Source of the DNA: Bacillus thuringiensis
GTDB lineage: Bacteria; Bacillota; Bacilli; Bacillales; Bacillaceae_G
NCBI RefSeq assembly: GCF_022095615.2
Contig: NZ_CP155559.1
Coordinates: forward strand, 555,501-619,500
Direction: 5' to 3'
Length of the DNA stretch: 64,000 nt
The notes beneath the pieces were generated by a model. It made no database searches and was not told where the DNA came from. It saw only the letters and a program-made list of their open reading frames with translations. Shown in pieces: positions 56,413 through 64,000 of the stretch (the first letter of the stretch is position 1; the number at the start of each line of letters is the position of its first letter). The translations under genes and the position numbers were made by a program.

Positions 56413-56807
56413 TGTTTAAAATCCTTTATCTTTTTTTGCATTACACCATATTTCTATTGTGTAGGCAAGTACAAATTTACATAATGTAGAAAATGTTGAT
56501 AAAACACCTTTTATATACCTTATATAGGTATTGGGTATATAAAAATAGGGGTATATTTTAGTTATTTGAAAAAACCCAATAAAATCCTTATTTGAAAGGG
56601 TTTTATTGGGTTTTTAGTGGGCGATTTAATTCGGGAAATAATTATAAAAATATAGGGGTATATTTATGAATGGGGCAAAAATAGTGCTTTGATGAAACCA
56701 GGGTGGTAATATGGCGAAATAGATTAGGAAATTTAAAAATAAGTATGTTTTTTCGTTGTGAAATTGACTTTTAGTGAAGTTACGATAATAATCATGAAAG
56801 AGGTGAT
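56413..56807. other. Divergent intergenic region with an isolated terminator
   Basis: No protein gene seen in 395 bp. A strong hairpin (56570-56615, AAAAACCCAATAAAATCC with GGGTTTTATTGGGTTTTT) has T-tails on both strands although no gene ends here. Two copies of TAGGGGTATATTT (56546-56558 and 56653-56665) flank it, and a TATACC...GGTAT palindromic patch lies at 56513-56532. A small RNA ending at the hairpin is possible. Confidence 0.45.
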
Positions 56808-57329
56808 ATGATGAAACGAATAAGTAGTCTTTTCGTGGGTAGTTTATTGGCATTAATGCTGATCTTAAGTGGATGTGCAGGAAAAGAACAAAAAACAGAG
56901 AAACAAACAGGGAATCAATCGACATCAGTAGAAAAAATTAGTGATAATATTTTAGATGAAATGGAAGGGCCACCTAAAAATGGTCATACGATTGAAAGAC
57001 ATGTAGGCAAATCAGAAGAGGATTTGAAGAATCGTTTGAAGACAGATAAAGTATCAGCAGCAAGTACATACTATGATAAGGAAACAGCGACGAAAGCTGT
57101 AAAAGATAGTTTGAAGCAGCATGATAAGGAAATTCAAGATTGGTTAAAAAATTCTAAAGAGGCTCGTCTCGTATTAAATACAACTCATTCATTCCCTGTT
57201 GGGAAAACGGTAATAAAGAAAAATATGAATGTAAAAGACAAATTGGTAAAAACTGTTACTGTTTTAGCGAGAGATAAGTCAGGAGATTTAGGATATAAGA
57301 TCATTACTTCTTATCCATCTGATAAATAA
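56808..57329 (+). CDS. Lipoprotein with CdiA-type RNase A-like toxin domain
   Basis: Protein of 173 residues. Signal peptide with lipobox (LILSGC, Cys 23), a polar linker (24-55), then a domain (about 58-171) that matches the bacterial RNase A-like toxin family found at CdiA C-termini: ERHVGKSEEDLKNRL, ASTYYDKETATKAVKD, and the end GYKIITSYPSD. The key residues of the Yersinia CdiA-CT, His175/Arg186/Thr276/Tyr278, align with His 65, Arg 76, Thr 167 and Tyr 169, with identical His-Arg and Thr-Tyr spacing. It would be anchored outside the cell. ATG 56811 is also possible. The next gene, 15 bp on, is a probable immunity gene. Target and delivery route are unknown. Confidence 0.8.
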   Translation: MMKRISSLFVGSLLALMLILSGCAGKEQKTEKQTGNQSTSVEKISDNILDEMEGPPKNGHTIERHVGKSEEDLKNRLKTDKVSAASTYYDKETATKAVKDSLKQHDKEIQDWLKNSKEARLVLNTTHSFPVGKTVIKKNMNVKDKLVKTVTVLARDKSGDLGYKIITSYPSDK

Positions 57330-57344
57330 GAAGGGGGAGTAAAT

Positions 57345-57617
57345 ATGTATAAGACATTACAATATTTTTTCAAATCGTATTGTACGTTAAGTATCCATGA
57401 GGATGAAATAGTAGGCGTGATGGAAGAGTTTATAGAGCAAGAAGATGAAGAAATTGTTTCGAAATTACGCGATGAATTATTATATATGAAGAAAAAGAAT
57501 ACTTGGGAAGAGGCGTGTGTATTAGCTGCGAGGCAAGGAAATCGTGTGTGGTCGTTAGAAGAAACGAAAGACCATCTTGCAACCTTTTTATTATTATTGC
57601 AAAAGAAAAAGGCGTGA
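57345..57617 (+). CDS. Probable CdiI-like immunity protein
   Basis: Acidic helical protein of 90 residues with no signal peptide, so cytoplasmic. The segment LQYFFKSYCTLSIHEDEIVG and the helical FIEQEDEEIVSKLRDELL resemble CdiI-type immunity proteins that bind RNase A-like CdiA toxins. It follows the toxin-like gene by 15 bp with AGAAGGGGG as ribosome site, and shares its terminator, so they are cotranscribed. The immunity role rests mostly on pairing with the toxin-like gene; sequence similarity to CdiI families is weak by eye. Confidence 0.65.
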   Translation: MYKTLQYFFKSYCTLSIHEDEIVGVMEEFIEQEDEEIVSKLRDELLYMKKKNTWEEACVLAARQGNRVWSLEETKDHLATFLLLLQKKKA

Positions 57618-57636
57618 GCAGATCACGCCTTTTTTT
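57606..57636 (+). terminator. Rho-independent terminator of toxin/immunity pair
   Basis: AAAAAGGCGTGA pairs with TCACGCCTTTTT around GCAGA; includes the stop codon of the immunity gene. Confidence 0.9.
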
Positions 57637-57653
57637 GTTGGTTTGATAGTACC

Positions 57654-58916
57654 TTATTGTGTTGGAGCGCTTTTATATACGCTTTTTGAAATTTGTCCAT
57701 TAGATAGTACTTCACCGTTTTGTGTTACTTTTTTATATGTAACTGCTGTTATTTTATCATTAGTCCTGCTAATTACTTGAGAAGAAACTTCAACATTTTT
57801 ACCAGTATTTGTGCCGAAAATACGAGTAGTAATACTACCTCCATTTGAAAATGCTTGAATATAAATATGATTGCCTGTATTGTTTTTAAATTTTAAATCC
57901 GGACCATAATCTGCCACTGCTGCATCTTGCCCAAGTGGTAAATAATTTACGGGCATAGAATGATTGCTTCGAGAAACAATTCCTAAATCTGCCCTTAAAG
58001 CGGCGCTATATAAAGTACTACTAACTTGGCAAACGCCTCCACCTGCACTTTGTATAACTTTACCTTCTGAAAATACTGCTGCGGATTTATAACCATGTGC
58101 AGCATCCGTTACACCAACGCGGCCATTAAAACTAAACGTTTCATCAGGTGCGACAATAACTCCACTTAAAGTATTAGCTGACTTATTTACGTTATAGGAT
58201 TGATTTCCATTACGACCAGCCATAGGAGTTGAATATTCAGCAATTACTTCTTTGATTCCCATTTTTTGTATATCTTCTGTAGAACGCTCAGGTTTTAATA
58301 GTGTAACTGGTAATGTAACGTCCGATGAGCCAGAAGTAATGGCCTGTTTCGTTAAATCAGTCAACTTTCCTTTATCAATTTTTTCTCCATTTTGACTTTG
58401 GCTAATATTTACTGTAGAGCCTTCAACACTTAATTCGGCATTAACAGGATTTTTTAATGTGTCATTATATTTATCCTTCATAAAGCTTTCATAAGCAGTT
58501 GTATTTAATTGAGCTGTTAATGTATAGTCACGTTTTAATTCACCGTTTTCGGCCTGCTTCCGCATTTTGTAACGATTTATTGCATTTCCTTCTTGTTCTT
58601 TAAAGATTTTGTCGATAATATCTTTTTCTTTATAATTTATCCCTAAATCTTTCCATGTGTAAGTTTGTTTATCATTTTGGAATATGTAGGTAAGAGATTT
58701 TTGATCTAATTCAGTTACCTTTTGATTAATAATTTCTTGAATATCTTTTTTATTTTTTCCATCGAGAGAAATACCTTCAAATGTAGTATTTGGTAATGCA
58801 GTAGTATCTAATTGATTATTTAGTTTGGATACATATTGATATCCACCAACACCGCCTACACAAAGTAATATGCCTCCAGTAATTGCAGAACCAATCAGTA
58901 TTTTACTTAGCTTCAT
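57654..58916 (-). CDS. VanW-family protein, membrane-anchored
   Basis: Protein of 420 residues. One N-terminal membrane anchor (about 7-28), a peptidoglycan-binding-like region (PG_binding_4 type, about 35-215), then a VanW domain (about 225-360) with TLSGVIVAPDETFSFN and GGGVCQVSSTLYSAALRADL. VanW proteins occur with vancomycin-resistance loci and in spore/cell-wall contexts; no van genes are near, and the activity is unknown. It faces the wall. Upstream, 90-145 bp before the start, is a near-copy of the TTACAACAATGTAA element with a TATACT box. Confidence 0.85.
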   Translation of the reverse strand: MKLSKILIGSAITGGILLCVGGVGGYQYVSKLNNQLDTTALPNTTFEGISLDGKNKKDIQEIINQKVTELDQKSLTYIFQNDKQTYTWKDLGINYKEKDIIDKIFKEQEGNAINRYKMRKQAENGELKRDYTLTAQLNTTAYESFMKDKYNDTLKNPVNAELSVEGSTVNISQSQNGEKIDKGKLTDLTKQAITSGSSDVTLPVTLLKPERSTEDIQKMGIKEVIAEYSTPMAGRNGNQSYNVNKSANTLSGVIVAPDETFSFNGRVGVTDAAHGYKSAAVFSEGKVIQSAGGGVCQVSSTLYSAALRADLGIVSRSNHSMPVNYLPLGQDAAVADYGPDLKFKNNTGNHIYIQAFSNGGSITTRIFGTNTGKNVEVSSQVISRTNDKITAVTYKKVTQNGEVLSNGQISKSVYKSAPTQ

Positions 58917-59000
58917 TTATTTCCCCCCAGAAATTTTTGTATAAATATATGTATTACATTTTTTGTATAAAAATGATGAAAATAACATTATGTACGTACT

Positions 59001-59061
59001 AGTATACTATTATTTCCACTATGTGTGTAATGTTTTTATAAAAAATGTTACACTGTTGTAA
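59001..59061 (-). promoter_or_regulatory. Promoter-like region of VanW gene with variant TTACA element
   Basis: TTACAACAGTGTAA (59048-59061, minus strand), one base different from the element before the tiny genes, lies 41 bp upstream of TATACT (59001-59006). The spacing is 3 bp shorter than in the other three cases, so this may be the same regulator or coincidence. Confidence 0.45.
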
Positions 59062-59111
59062 TAATTGTCTCTTTTTGTCACAATATGTACGAGAAATATG
59101 TTGAAAGTTAT

Positions 59112-59151
59112 AATAAAAAGGCTGTCTAGAAAAATCTAGCAGCCTTTTTAT
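59112..59151 (-). terminator. Terminator after LCP gene (minus)
   Basis: AATAAAAAGGCTG and CTAGA pair with TCTAG and CAGCCTTTTTATT; on the minus strand it directly follows the LCP stop. Confidence 0.85.
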
Positions 59152-60167
59152 TATAATTTTTTATGTTCATTTTTATTCGTAACACCGAGATGTTCTTGTA
59201 GTGTTGTCGAAATATTATTGACGCTTTTTTCATTTGGAACGTAATAATAAATACCACCTATATATTTATCAGTTCCTTCTACTTGCATTTTGTCCATTTT
59301 TAAATTGGAATCCATTGAATTTTTGGCAATTGTCATCATATCATCAAAAGTTAAATTTGTTTTTAAGTCTTTATCGACAGCGTCGAGTAGACCACCAATT
59401 TTATTAATGGAATTAAGAGATAGTGCTTTTTCAGCAATAGCTTCTAAAACAAGCTGTTGTCGTTGACCGCGCATATAATCACTATCGATATGACGAGTTC
59501 TAGCTAGTGCCAATGCCTCTTCTCCATTTAAATGTTGACGTCCTTTTTTCAGATGAATAGCATCTGCTTCGTCTTTACTATTTTGTTCTGTGAATTCAAC
59601 TGGAACATTGACAGTAATGCCACCAAGAGAATCGACAATTTTGATAAATGATTTAAAGTTGAATTTTACATAATAATCAACTGGAACATCTAAAAAGTTC
59701 TCTACGGTATCAATCGTGCTATCCACACCACCAAATACGTGTGCATGTGTAATTTTATCGTATTTATCACGTGATTTAATGTAGACACGTGAGTCACGTG
59801 GAATACTGACAAGTTTAACTGATTTATCATTTTTATTAATTGTTGCAAGTAATAGCGCATCTGTGCGAGTTGCTTTTCCGTAATTCTTGTCCCTAATCTC
59901 ACTTTCATCAACACCCATAATAAGTACAGAAATGTTGTCAGTCATAGGTTTCACGGCTTTTTCACGTTTGCTGGATTTATCCCCGCGGCCCAGTTCAGAG
60001 TAGGCATTACTTAACACAGACTTCGCTTTACTGTATATATGGAAGGAATAGCCTCCTGCTCCAAGTGCTATAATCAGTAATGGAATAAGAAGGAACCAAA
60101 GTAGGCGTTTTTTCTTTGAGCGTCCTTTTTTGGCTCGGTTATCTTTGTTCATATCGGATTTCATCAT
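59151..60167 (-). CDS. LytR-CpsA-Psr (LCP) family glycopolymer ligase
   Basis: Protein of 338 residues with a basic cytoplasmic N-terminus (KKGRSKKKRLLWF), one membrane helix (about 22-43) and an extracellular LCP domain (about 85-240). Conserved LCP residues are seen in SVLIMGVDESE, RTDALLLATI, SIPRDSRVYI, HAHVFGG and ARTRHIDSDYMRGQRQQ. These enzymes attach wall teichoic acids or other glycopolymers to peptidoglycan from lipid-linked precursors. Monocistronic, AAAGGAG before the start. Which polymer it handles cannot be read from the sequence. Confidence 0.92.
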   Translation of the reverse strand: MMKSDMNKDNRAKKGRSKKKRLLWFLLIPLLIIALGAGGYSFHIYSKAKSVLSNAYSELGRGDKSSKREKAVKPMTDNISVLIMGVDESEIRDKNYGKATRTDALLLATINKNDKSVKLVSIPRDSRVYIKSRDKYDKITHAHVFGGVDSTIDTVENFLDVPVDYYVKFNFKSFIKIVDSLGGITVNVPVEFTEQNSKDEADAIHLKKGRQHLNGEEALALARTRHIDSDYMRGQRQQLVLEAIAEKALSLNSINKIGGLLDAVDKDLKTNLTFDDMMTIAKNSMDSNLKMDKMQVEGTDKYIGGIYYYVPNEKSVNNISTTLQEHLGVTNKNEHKKL

Positions 60168-60267
60168 TTTTCTCCTTTAAAACTATCAAAGTGTATACAT
60201 CTAGAAGCGCATTCAAACACATAAAAAATATTGTACGCTAAATAAAAGCGATTGTACATGTATAAAA

Positions 60268-60302
60268 AATAGATGTCTTGATTATTTATAAGACATCTAT
60301 TC
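60268..60302 (-). terminator. Terminator of nucleoside transporter gene
   Basis: AATAGATGTCTT pairs with AAGACATCTATT; on the minus strand a TTTTTTATA tail follows. Confidence 0.8.
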
Positions 60303-60352
60303 GTTATTGTATACAAAAGATAGGGATAAGAAAATGATAAAATTTTACCTAA

Positions 60353-61531
60353 TTACAACATAATGCTTACGATAATTGCAGATAAAATGCTAACGAGAGT
60401 AGCTCCATATAGTAATTTAAGACCAAATCTGGCAACGACGTTTCCTTGTTCTTCGTTTAACCCTTTTACTGCACCTGAAATAATGCCGATAGAAGAAAAG
60501 TTGGCAAAAGAAACGAGGAAAACAGAAATGATACCCACTGTACGGGGAGAAAGGCTATTAGAAATTTTACTAAGATCCATCATGGCTACAAATTCATTCG
60601 TTACAAGCTTCGTTGCCATAATGCTACCAGCTGTGACAATTTCAGAACTTGGTACACCGATAAGGAATGCAACAGGCGCAAATACGTAGCCGATTAATTG
60701 CTGGAAAGTAATGCCGAATATAATGAGGAATAGGTCATTAATGCAGCTAATTAATGCGACGAATCCGATGAGCATAGCGCCGACAACGATGGCTACGCGA
60801 AAGCCATCTAGAATGTATTCTCCAAGCATTTCAAAAAAGCTCTGCTTTTCGCCTTTAATTTCTAAAATATCTTCGTCCTCTTTCACGTCGTATGGGTTAA
60901 TGATGAGTACGATAATAAAACCACTAAATAAATTGAGAACGAGTGCAGTTACTACATATTTAGGCTCAATCATTGTCATATAGGCACCTACGATAGACAT
61001 AGATACGGTTGACATAGCAGAGGCACACAGTGTATAAAGACGGTGTTTTGGAATTTGAGCTAATTGTTTTTTAACTGTAATAAAAACTTCTGATTGGCCG
61101 ACAATGGCAGATGCGATAGCGTTGTAAGATTCTAATTTCCCAAGACCATTTATTTTGCTAAGGAAGTAACCGATCCAATGAATAAAAAATGGTAGTATTT
61201 TGAAATGTTGCAGTATACCAATTAAGACGGAAATGAAGACAATGGGCAATAATACAGTAAGGAAGAATGACATTTCATCTTTATTGGCAAGACCGCCAAA
61301 TACAAAGTTTATACCATCAGCAGCATACTCGAGTAGCTTTGTAAACAGACTGGAAATGACCCGAATAAGTATGAGGCCGATTTCTGTATTTAATAATAAA
61401 TAGGTTAAAATTAACTGTATAATAAGCATGATGAAAATGGGTTTAAATTTAATATGTTTCTTATTGTTGCTAGCAATATAAGCAAGGAAGAAAACAACGA
61501 TAAGTCCCACGAAAAAAGTAATAAATTTCAT
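60353..61531 (-). CDS. Concentrative nucleoside transporter, NupC family
   Basis: Nucleoside carrier of 392 residues with about ten hydrophobic segments. CNT signatures are [23 protein letters not shown] (hairpin 1/TM4 region, substrate site), [22 protein letters not shown] and [11 protein letters not shown] in the C-terminal half. It imports nucleosides with Na+ or H+. Several NupC paralogues exist in the B. cereus group, so the exact substrate is open. ATG 61531 is preceded by TAGGAGGC. A terminator follows. Confidence 0.9.
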   Translation of the reverse strand: MKFITFFVGLIVVFFLAYIASNNKKHIKFKPIFIMLIIQLILTYLLLNTEIGLILIRVISSLFTKLLEYAADGINFVFGGLANKDEMSFFLTVLLPIVFISVLIGILQHFKILPFFIHWIGYFLSKINGLGKLESYNAIASAIVGQSEVFITVKKQLAQIPKHRLYTLCASAMSTVSMSIVGAYMTMIEPKYVVTALVLNLFSGFIIVLIINPYDVKEDEDILEIKGEKQSFFEMLGEYILDGFRVAIVVGAMLIGFVALISCINDLFLIIFGITFQQLIGYVFAPVAFLIGVPSSEIVTAGSIMATKLVTNEFVAMMDLSKISNSLSPRTVGIISVFLVSFANFSSIGIISGAVKGLNEEQGNVVARFGLKLLYGATLVSILSAIIVSIML

Positions 61532-61622
61532 AGTAAGCCTCCTAAAAGAGATATTCTGCTATATATGCTTTTCATTTCAAGGGAGAATATGCATCGTTGG
61601 TAAAGAAAGGAATAGAGAGAGT

Positions 61623-62009
61623 ATGAATATATGTAGAGTGCACCATGTTGCAATTATTTGTTCGAATTATGAAGTATCTAAAGATTTTTATAATAGAATA
61701 TTAGGTTTTAAAGCGATAAATGAAGTATATAGAAAAGAACGAGATTCTTATAAGTTAGATTTATGTGTAGGGGAAGAGTATCAAATTGAATTATTTTCAT
61801 TTCCAAGTCCGCCTGAGCGTCCAAGTTTCCCAGAAGCAGCTGGTCTTAGACATTTAGCATTTGCTGTTACAAATATAGAAGAGGCTGTGAAACATTTAAA
61901 TCAATGTGGTGTGGAGACTGAATCGATACGTATGGATGAAATAACCGGAAAAAAATTCGTCTTTTTCCAAGACCCTGATGGCCTACCTTTAGAATTGTAT
62001 GAGGTTTGA
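61623..62009 (+). CDS. VOC-superfamily protein (glyoxalase-like)
   Basis: Small protein of 128 residues with two beta-alpha-beta-beta-beta modules. The first has HHVAIICSNYEVSKDFYNRILGF and the second GLRHLAFAVTNIEEAVKHLN then FVFFQDPDGLPLELYEV. His 8, Glu 56, His 76 and Glu 125 are suitably placed as metal ligands, so it may be a metal-dependent lyase or dioxygenase-type enzyme. It resembles the SMU1112c/YwkD group of small glyoxalase-like proteins, whose substrates are not known. Monocistronic, AAGGAATAG before the ATG. Confidence 0.85.
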   Translation: MNICRVHHVAIICSNYEVSKDFYNRILGFKAINEVYRKERDSYKLDLCVGEEYQIELFSFPSPPERPSFPEAAGLRHLAFAVTNIEEAVKHLNQCGVETESIRMDEITGKKFVFFQDPDGLPLELYEV

Positions 62010-62087
62010 AATTGGTGAATTTTATATAGGGTTGCTTTTACGTAAATGAAGAAACTAAAGTGAAACTTCTTTTTAAAGGAGGTGTAA

Positions 62088-62108
62088 CTTTAGCTAAGAA
62101 AGCTAAAG
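62088..62108 (+). promoter_or_regulatory. Hairpin before CNNM/CorC-type gene
   Basis: CTTTAGC pairs with GCTAAAG around TAAGAAA. The 3' arm overlaps the AAAGGA ribosome site of the GTG start at 62116, and a stronger AAAGGAGGTG lies just upstream of the hairpin with no proper frame of its own. It may tune translation. Confidence 0.45.
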
Positions 62109-62115
62109 GACATAT

Positions 62116-63414
62116 GTGGATATTATAAAATTACTGATGGTAGCCATTCTTATTGCATTAACAGGTTTTTTTGTAGCTGTTGAGTTTGCAATTATTAAGG
62201 TACGTAGCAGTCGTATTGATCAACTCGTTAGTGAAAAACGACGAGGGGCATTAGCAGCTAAAAAAGTAACTTCGAATTTAGATGAGTATTTATCAGCATG
62301 TCAGTTAGGTATTACAATTACTGCTTTAGGGCTTGGGTGGTTAGGAGAGCCGACTATAAAACATTTACTCGAGCCGTTGTTTTTAAAACTACATTTATCT
62401 CCTGCAATTGCAAGTACAGTTTCATTTATTATTGCTTTTGCAGTGATTACATTTTTACATGTTGTCATTGGTGAACTTGCTCCGAAGACGCTCGCTATAC
62501 AAAGAGCAGAGCAAGTTAGCTTATTATTATCTAAGCCAATTATTTACTTTTACCGAGTAATGTATCCGTTTATTTGGGCTTTAAATGGTTCTGCAAGGCT
62601 TGTAACAGGGTTATTCGGATTACATCCGGCTTCTGAACATGAAGTTGCTCATTCGGAGGAAGAATTACGATTAATCTTATCCGAGAGTTATGAGAGCGGA
62701 GAGATTAATCAAAGGGAATTTAAATATGTAAATAATATTTTTGAATTCGATAATAGAGTCGCAAAGGAAATTATGGTACCTCGTACAGAAGTTGTAGGTT
62801 TATATGAGGACGAACCATTTGAAACACATATTAAAATAATCGCACAAGAAAAGTATACGAGATATCCCGTATTTGGTGAAGATAAAGATGAAATTATTGG
62901 GATGGTTAATGTAAAGGATTTATTTATTCGTTATATGGATGGTAATCGAGACGAGGAGTGCTCGATTACGCCATATACAAGGCCAGTTATTGAAGTGTTA
63001 GAAAATATCCCTATTCATGATTTGCTATTACAAATGCAAAGAAAACGAATTCCATTAGCTGTATTATATGATGAATATGGTGGTACAGCGGGGATCGTTA
63101 CACTAGAAGATATTTTAGAAGAAATTGTTGGAGAAATCCGAGATGAATACGATGAAGATGAACACCCGCCTATAGAGCATATAAGTGAAGGGTGTAAAAT
63201 CGTAGAGGGAAAAGTGCTTATTAGTGAAGTAAATGATTTATTTGGTATACACTTAATCGCTGATGATGTAGATACGATCGGTGGTTGGATTATGGTACAA
63301 AAGCAAATCGTTGCTGAAGGAGAGAGTATTGAAAAATACGGCTTTTCTTTTAAAGTTCTTGAAAAGGATATGCATCAAATTAAACGAGTGGAAATAAAGA
63401 AGGTAGAAGAATGA
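62116..63414 (+). CDS. CNNM/CorC-type membrane protein (DUF21, CBS pair, HlyC domain)
   Basis: Protein of 432 residues in the hemolysin C/CNNM family. N-terminal DUF21 membrane domain (about 1-190, three or four helices with VIGELAPKTLAIQRAE), a CBS pair (about 215-340, MVPRTEVVGLYEDEPFE and GTAGIVTLEDILEEIVGEI), and a C-terminal transporter-associated CorC_HlyC domain (about 350-430). Members take part in magnesium and other cation export or homeostasis; B. subtilis YhdP/YqhB/MpfA are relatives. The start is GTG 62116 with AAAGGA upstream. The name haemolysin is historical and does not imply toxicity. Confidence 0.9.
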   Translation: MDIIKLLMVAILIALTGFFVAVEFAIIKVRSSRIDQLVSEKRRGALAAKKVTSNLDEYLSACQLGITITALGLGWLGEPTIKHLLEPLFLKLHLSPAIASTVSFIIAFAVITFLHVVIGELAPKTLAIQRAEQVSLLLSKPIIYFYRVMYPFIWALNGSARLVTGLFGLHPASEHEVAHSEEELRLILSESYESGEINQREFKYVNNIFEFDNRVAKEIMVPRTEVVGLYEDEPFETHIKIIAQEKYTRYPVFGEDKDEIIGMVNVKDLFIRYMDGNRDEECSITPYTRPVIEVLENIPIHDLLLQMQRKRIPLAVLYDEYGGTAGIVTLEDILEEIVGEIRDEYDEDEHPPIEHISEGCKIVEGKVLISEVNDLFGIHLIADDVDTIGGWIMVQKQIVAEGESIEKYGFSFKVLEKDMHQIKRVEIKKVEE

Positions 63415-63454
63415 TTTTCTATAAATTTTTATAAAAGATATATATAGAAAAATA

Positions 63455-63471
63455 AATGTTTGCGCTTTCAA
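63455..63471 (-). promoter_or_regulatory. cre site upstream of aspA
   Basis: On the minus strand TTGAAAGCGCAAACATT matches the whole WTGNAARCGNWWWCAWW consensus (cre sites act in either orientation). It lies about 115 bp before the aspA start, consistent with CcpA control. Confidence 0.75.
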
Positions 63472-63586
63472 AAAAGGTGCTATATAGTGAAGGTGGATAC
63501 TGAAAAATTCTTCTGAATGATACTCGTATTTTTAGAGGGCGGATTTTTTAGATAAGGATTTAGAATGAAAAGCATAGGTGATGAAA

Positions 63587-64000
63587 ATGATAGCAACGAA
63601 GGATATACGTATAGAGAAAGATTTTTTAGGTGAAAAGGAAGTACCGAGTGTAGCTTATTATGGGGTACAAACATTACGTGCTGTAGAAAACTTCCCGATT
63701 ACAGGATATCGCATTCATCCGTCACTCATTACGGCAATGGCAATTGTGAAAAAAGCGGCGGCACTTGCAAATATGGATACTGGTTATTTAGCGAAAGACA
63801 TTGGACATGAAATTGCAGAGGCAGCACAAGAAATTGTTGATGGAAAATTCCATGATCAATTTATCGTGGATCCAATCCAAGGCGGTGCTGGAACTTCTAT
63901 TAATATGAATACAAATGAAGTAATCGCTAATCGAGCGTTAGAGCGTATGGGGTATGAAAAAGGCGCGTATGCAAAAATTAGCCCAAACACGCATGTGAAC
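63587..64000 (+). CDS. aspA: Aspartate ammonia-lyase, N-terminal part (cut by window end)
   Basis: First 138 codons of an enzyme of the fumarase/aspartase superfamily; the frame is open to the last base of the window. The start IEKDFLGEKEVPSVAYYGVQTLRA and the internal VDPIQGGAGTSINMNTNEVIANRALE are the signature of aspartate ammonia-lyase rather than class II fumarase. It would split aspartate into fumarate and ammonia. The ATG at 63587 has AGGTG 6 bp upstream; ATG 63581 is an in-frame alternative. Confidence 0.9.
   Translation, partial: MIATKDIRIEKDFLGEKEVPSVAYYGVQTLRAVENFPITGYRIHPSLITAMAIVKKAAALANMDTGYLAKDIGHEIAEAAQEIVDGKFHDQFIVDPIQGGAGTSINMNTNEVIANRALERMGYEKGAYAKISPNTHVN

Noticed and set aside
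57654..58916. A vancomycin-resistance cluster, because of the VanW domain.
   Set aside because: No vanH/A/X, vanR/S or other van genes adjoin it; VanW proteins are common in Bacillus without resistance.
62116..63414. A haemolysin, from the HlyC label.
   Set aside because: DUF21-CBS-CorC proteins are cation-transport related; the name is historical.

Overview
The window is low-GC Firmicutes chromosome and looks like a Bacillus cereus group strain. Strong AGGAGG-type ribosome sites, dense Rho-independent terminators, the NprR-NprX-NprA protease locus, paired flotillin and NfeD genes, ugp genes headed by glpP, and paired chemoreceptor plus CitA/DcuS-type two-component modules all fit that group. 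Most of the window is ordinary core chromosome. No rRNA, tRNA, CRISPR array or prophage was seen.

Layout. 0.1-2.2 kb: NfeD-like protein and flotillin. 2.4-10.2 kb: carboxylate-sensing module 1 (chemoreceptor, sensor kinase, response regulator, CitMHS transporter). Its response-regulator gene is split by a 1.9 kb IStron, meaning a group I intron ribozyme fused to an IS607-type element with an intact tnpB and a deleted tnpA. 10.4-12.5 kb: small orphan genes (barrel-sandwich-like protein, NosL lipoprotein, ankyrin lipoprotein). 12.8-17.8 kb: glpP-ugpCAEB for glycerol-3-phosphate uptake, behind a leader that looks like a terminator/antiterminator switch. 18-22.8 kb: phosphatase, OmpR-type two-component system, a secreted protein of 28-residue repeats and a C39-like protease. 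23-30.1 kb: carboxylate module 2 (chemoreceptor, MalK/MalR-like system, MaeN-type malate carrier, malic enzyme). 30.2-37.8 kb: lipoprotein, EamA exporter divergent from a MocR regulator, two paralogous acetyltransferases, a second OmpR-type system and several tiny genes. 38-42.6 kb: fdhD and a large formate dehydrogenase with its DUF1641 partner. 42.7-52.3 kb: membrane GDPD phosphodiesterase, alanine dehydrogenase, amino-acid permease, CadC/CadA metal efflux, pncB. 52.5-55.8 kb: nprR-nprX-nprA quorum sensing. 55.9-64 kb: TVP38-like protein, an RNase A-like toxin lipoprotein with a probable immunity gene, VanW protein, LCP ligase, nucleoside carrier, VOC protein, CNNM/CorC-type protein and the start of aspA.

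Four points are the most worth following. (1) The IStron sits in frame inside a signalling gene. Exact removal restores a 230-codon regulator, so RNA splicing could keep the gene alive while the TnpB guide RNA shares the same 3' end. (2) A duplicated cassette encodes 27-residue peptides. It shares a TTACATTGTTGTAA element 44 bp upstream of a TATACT -10 box with a third tiny gene, and a near copy lies before the VanW gene. (3) A lipoprotein carries what looks like the His/Arg/Thr/Tyr set of CdiA-type RNase A toxins, followed by a CdiI-like gene. (4) NprX has a signalling segment (WTGDMYG) far from the usual SKPDIVG.

Carbon control is visible as consensus cre sites before citM and aspA and weaker ones before maeN and ald.
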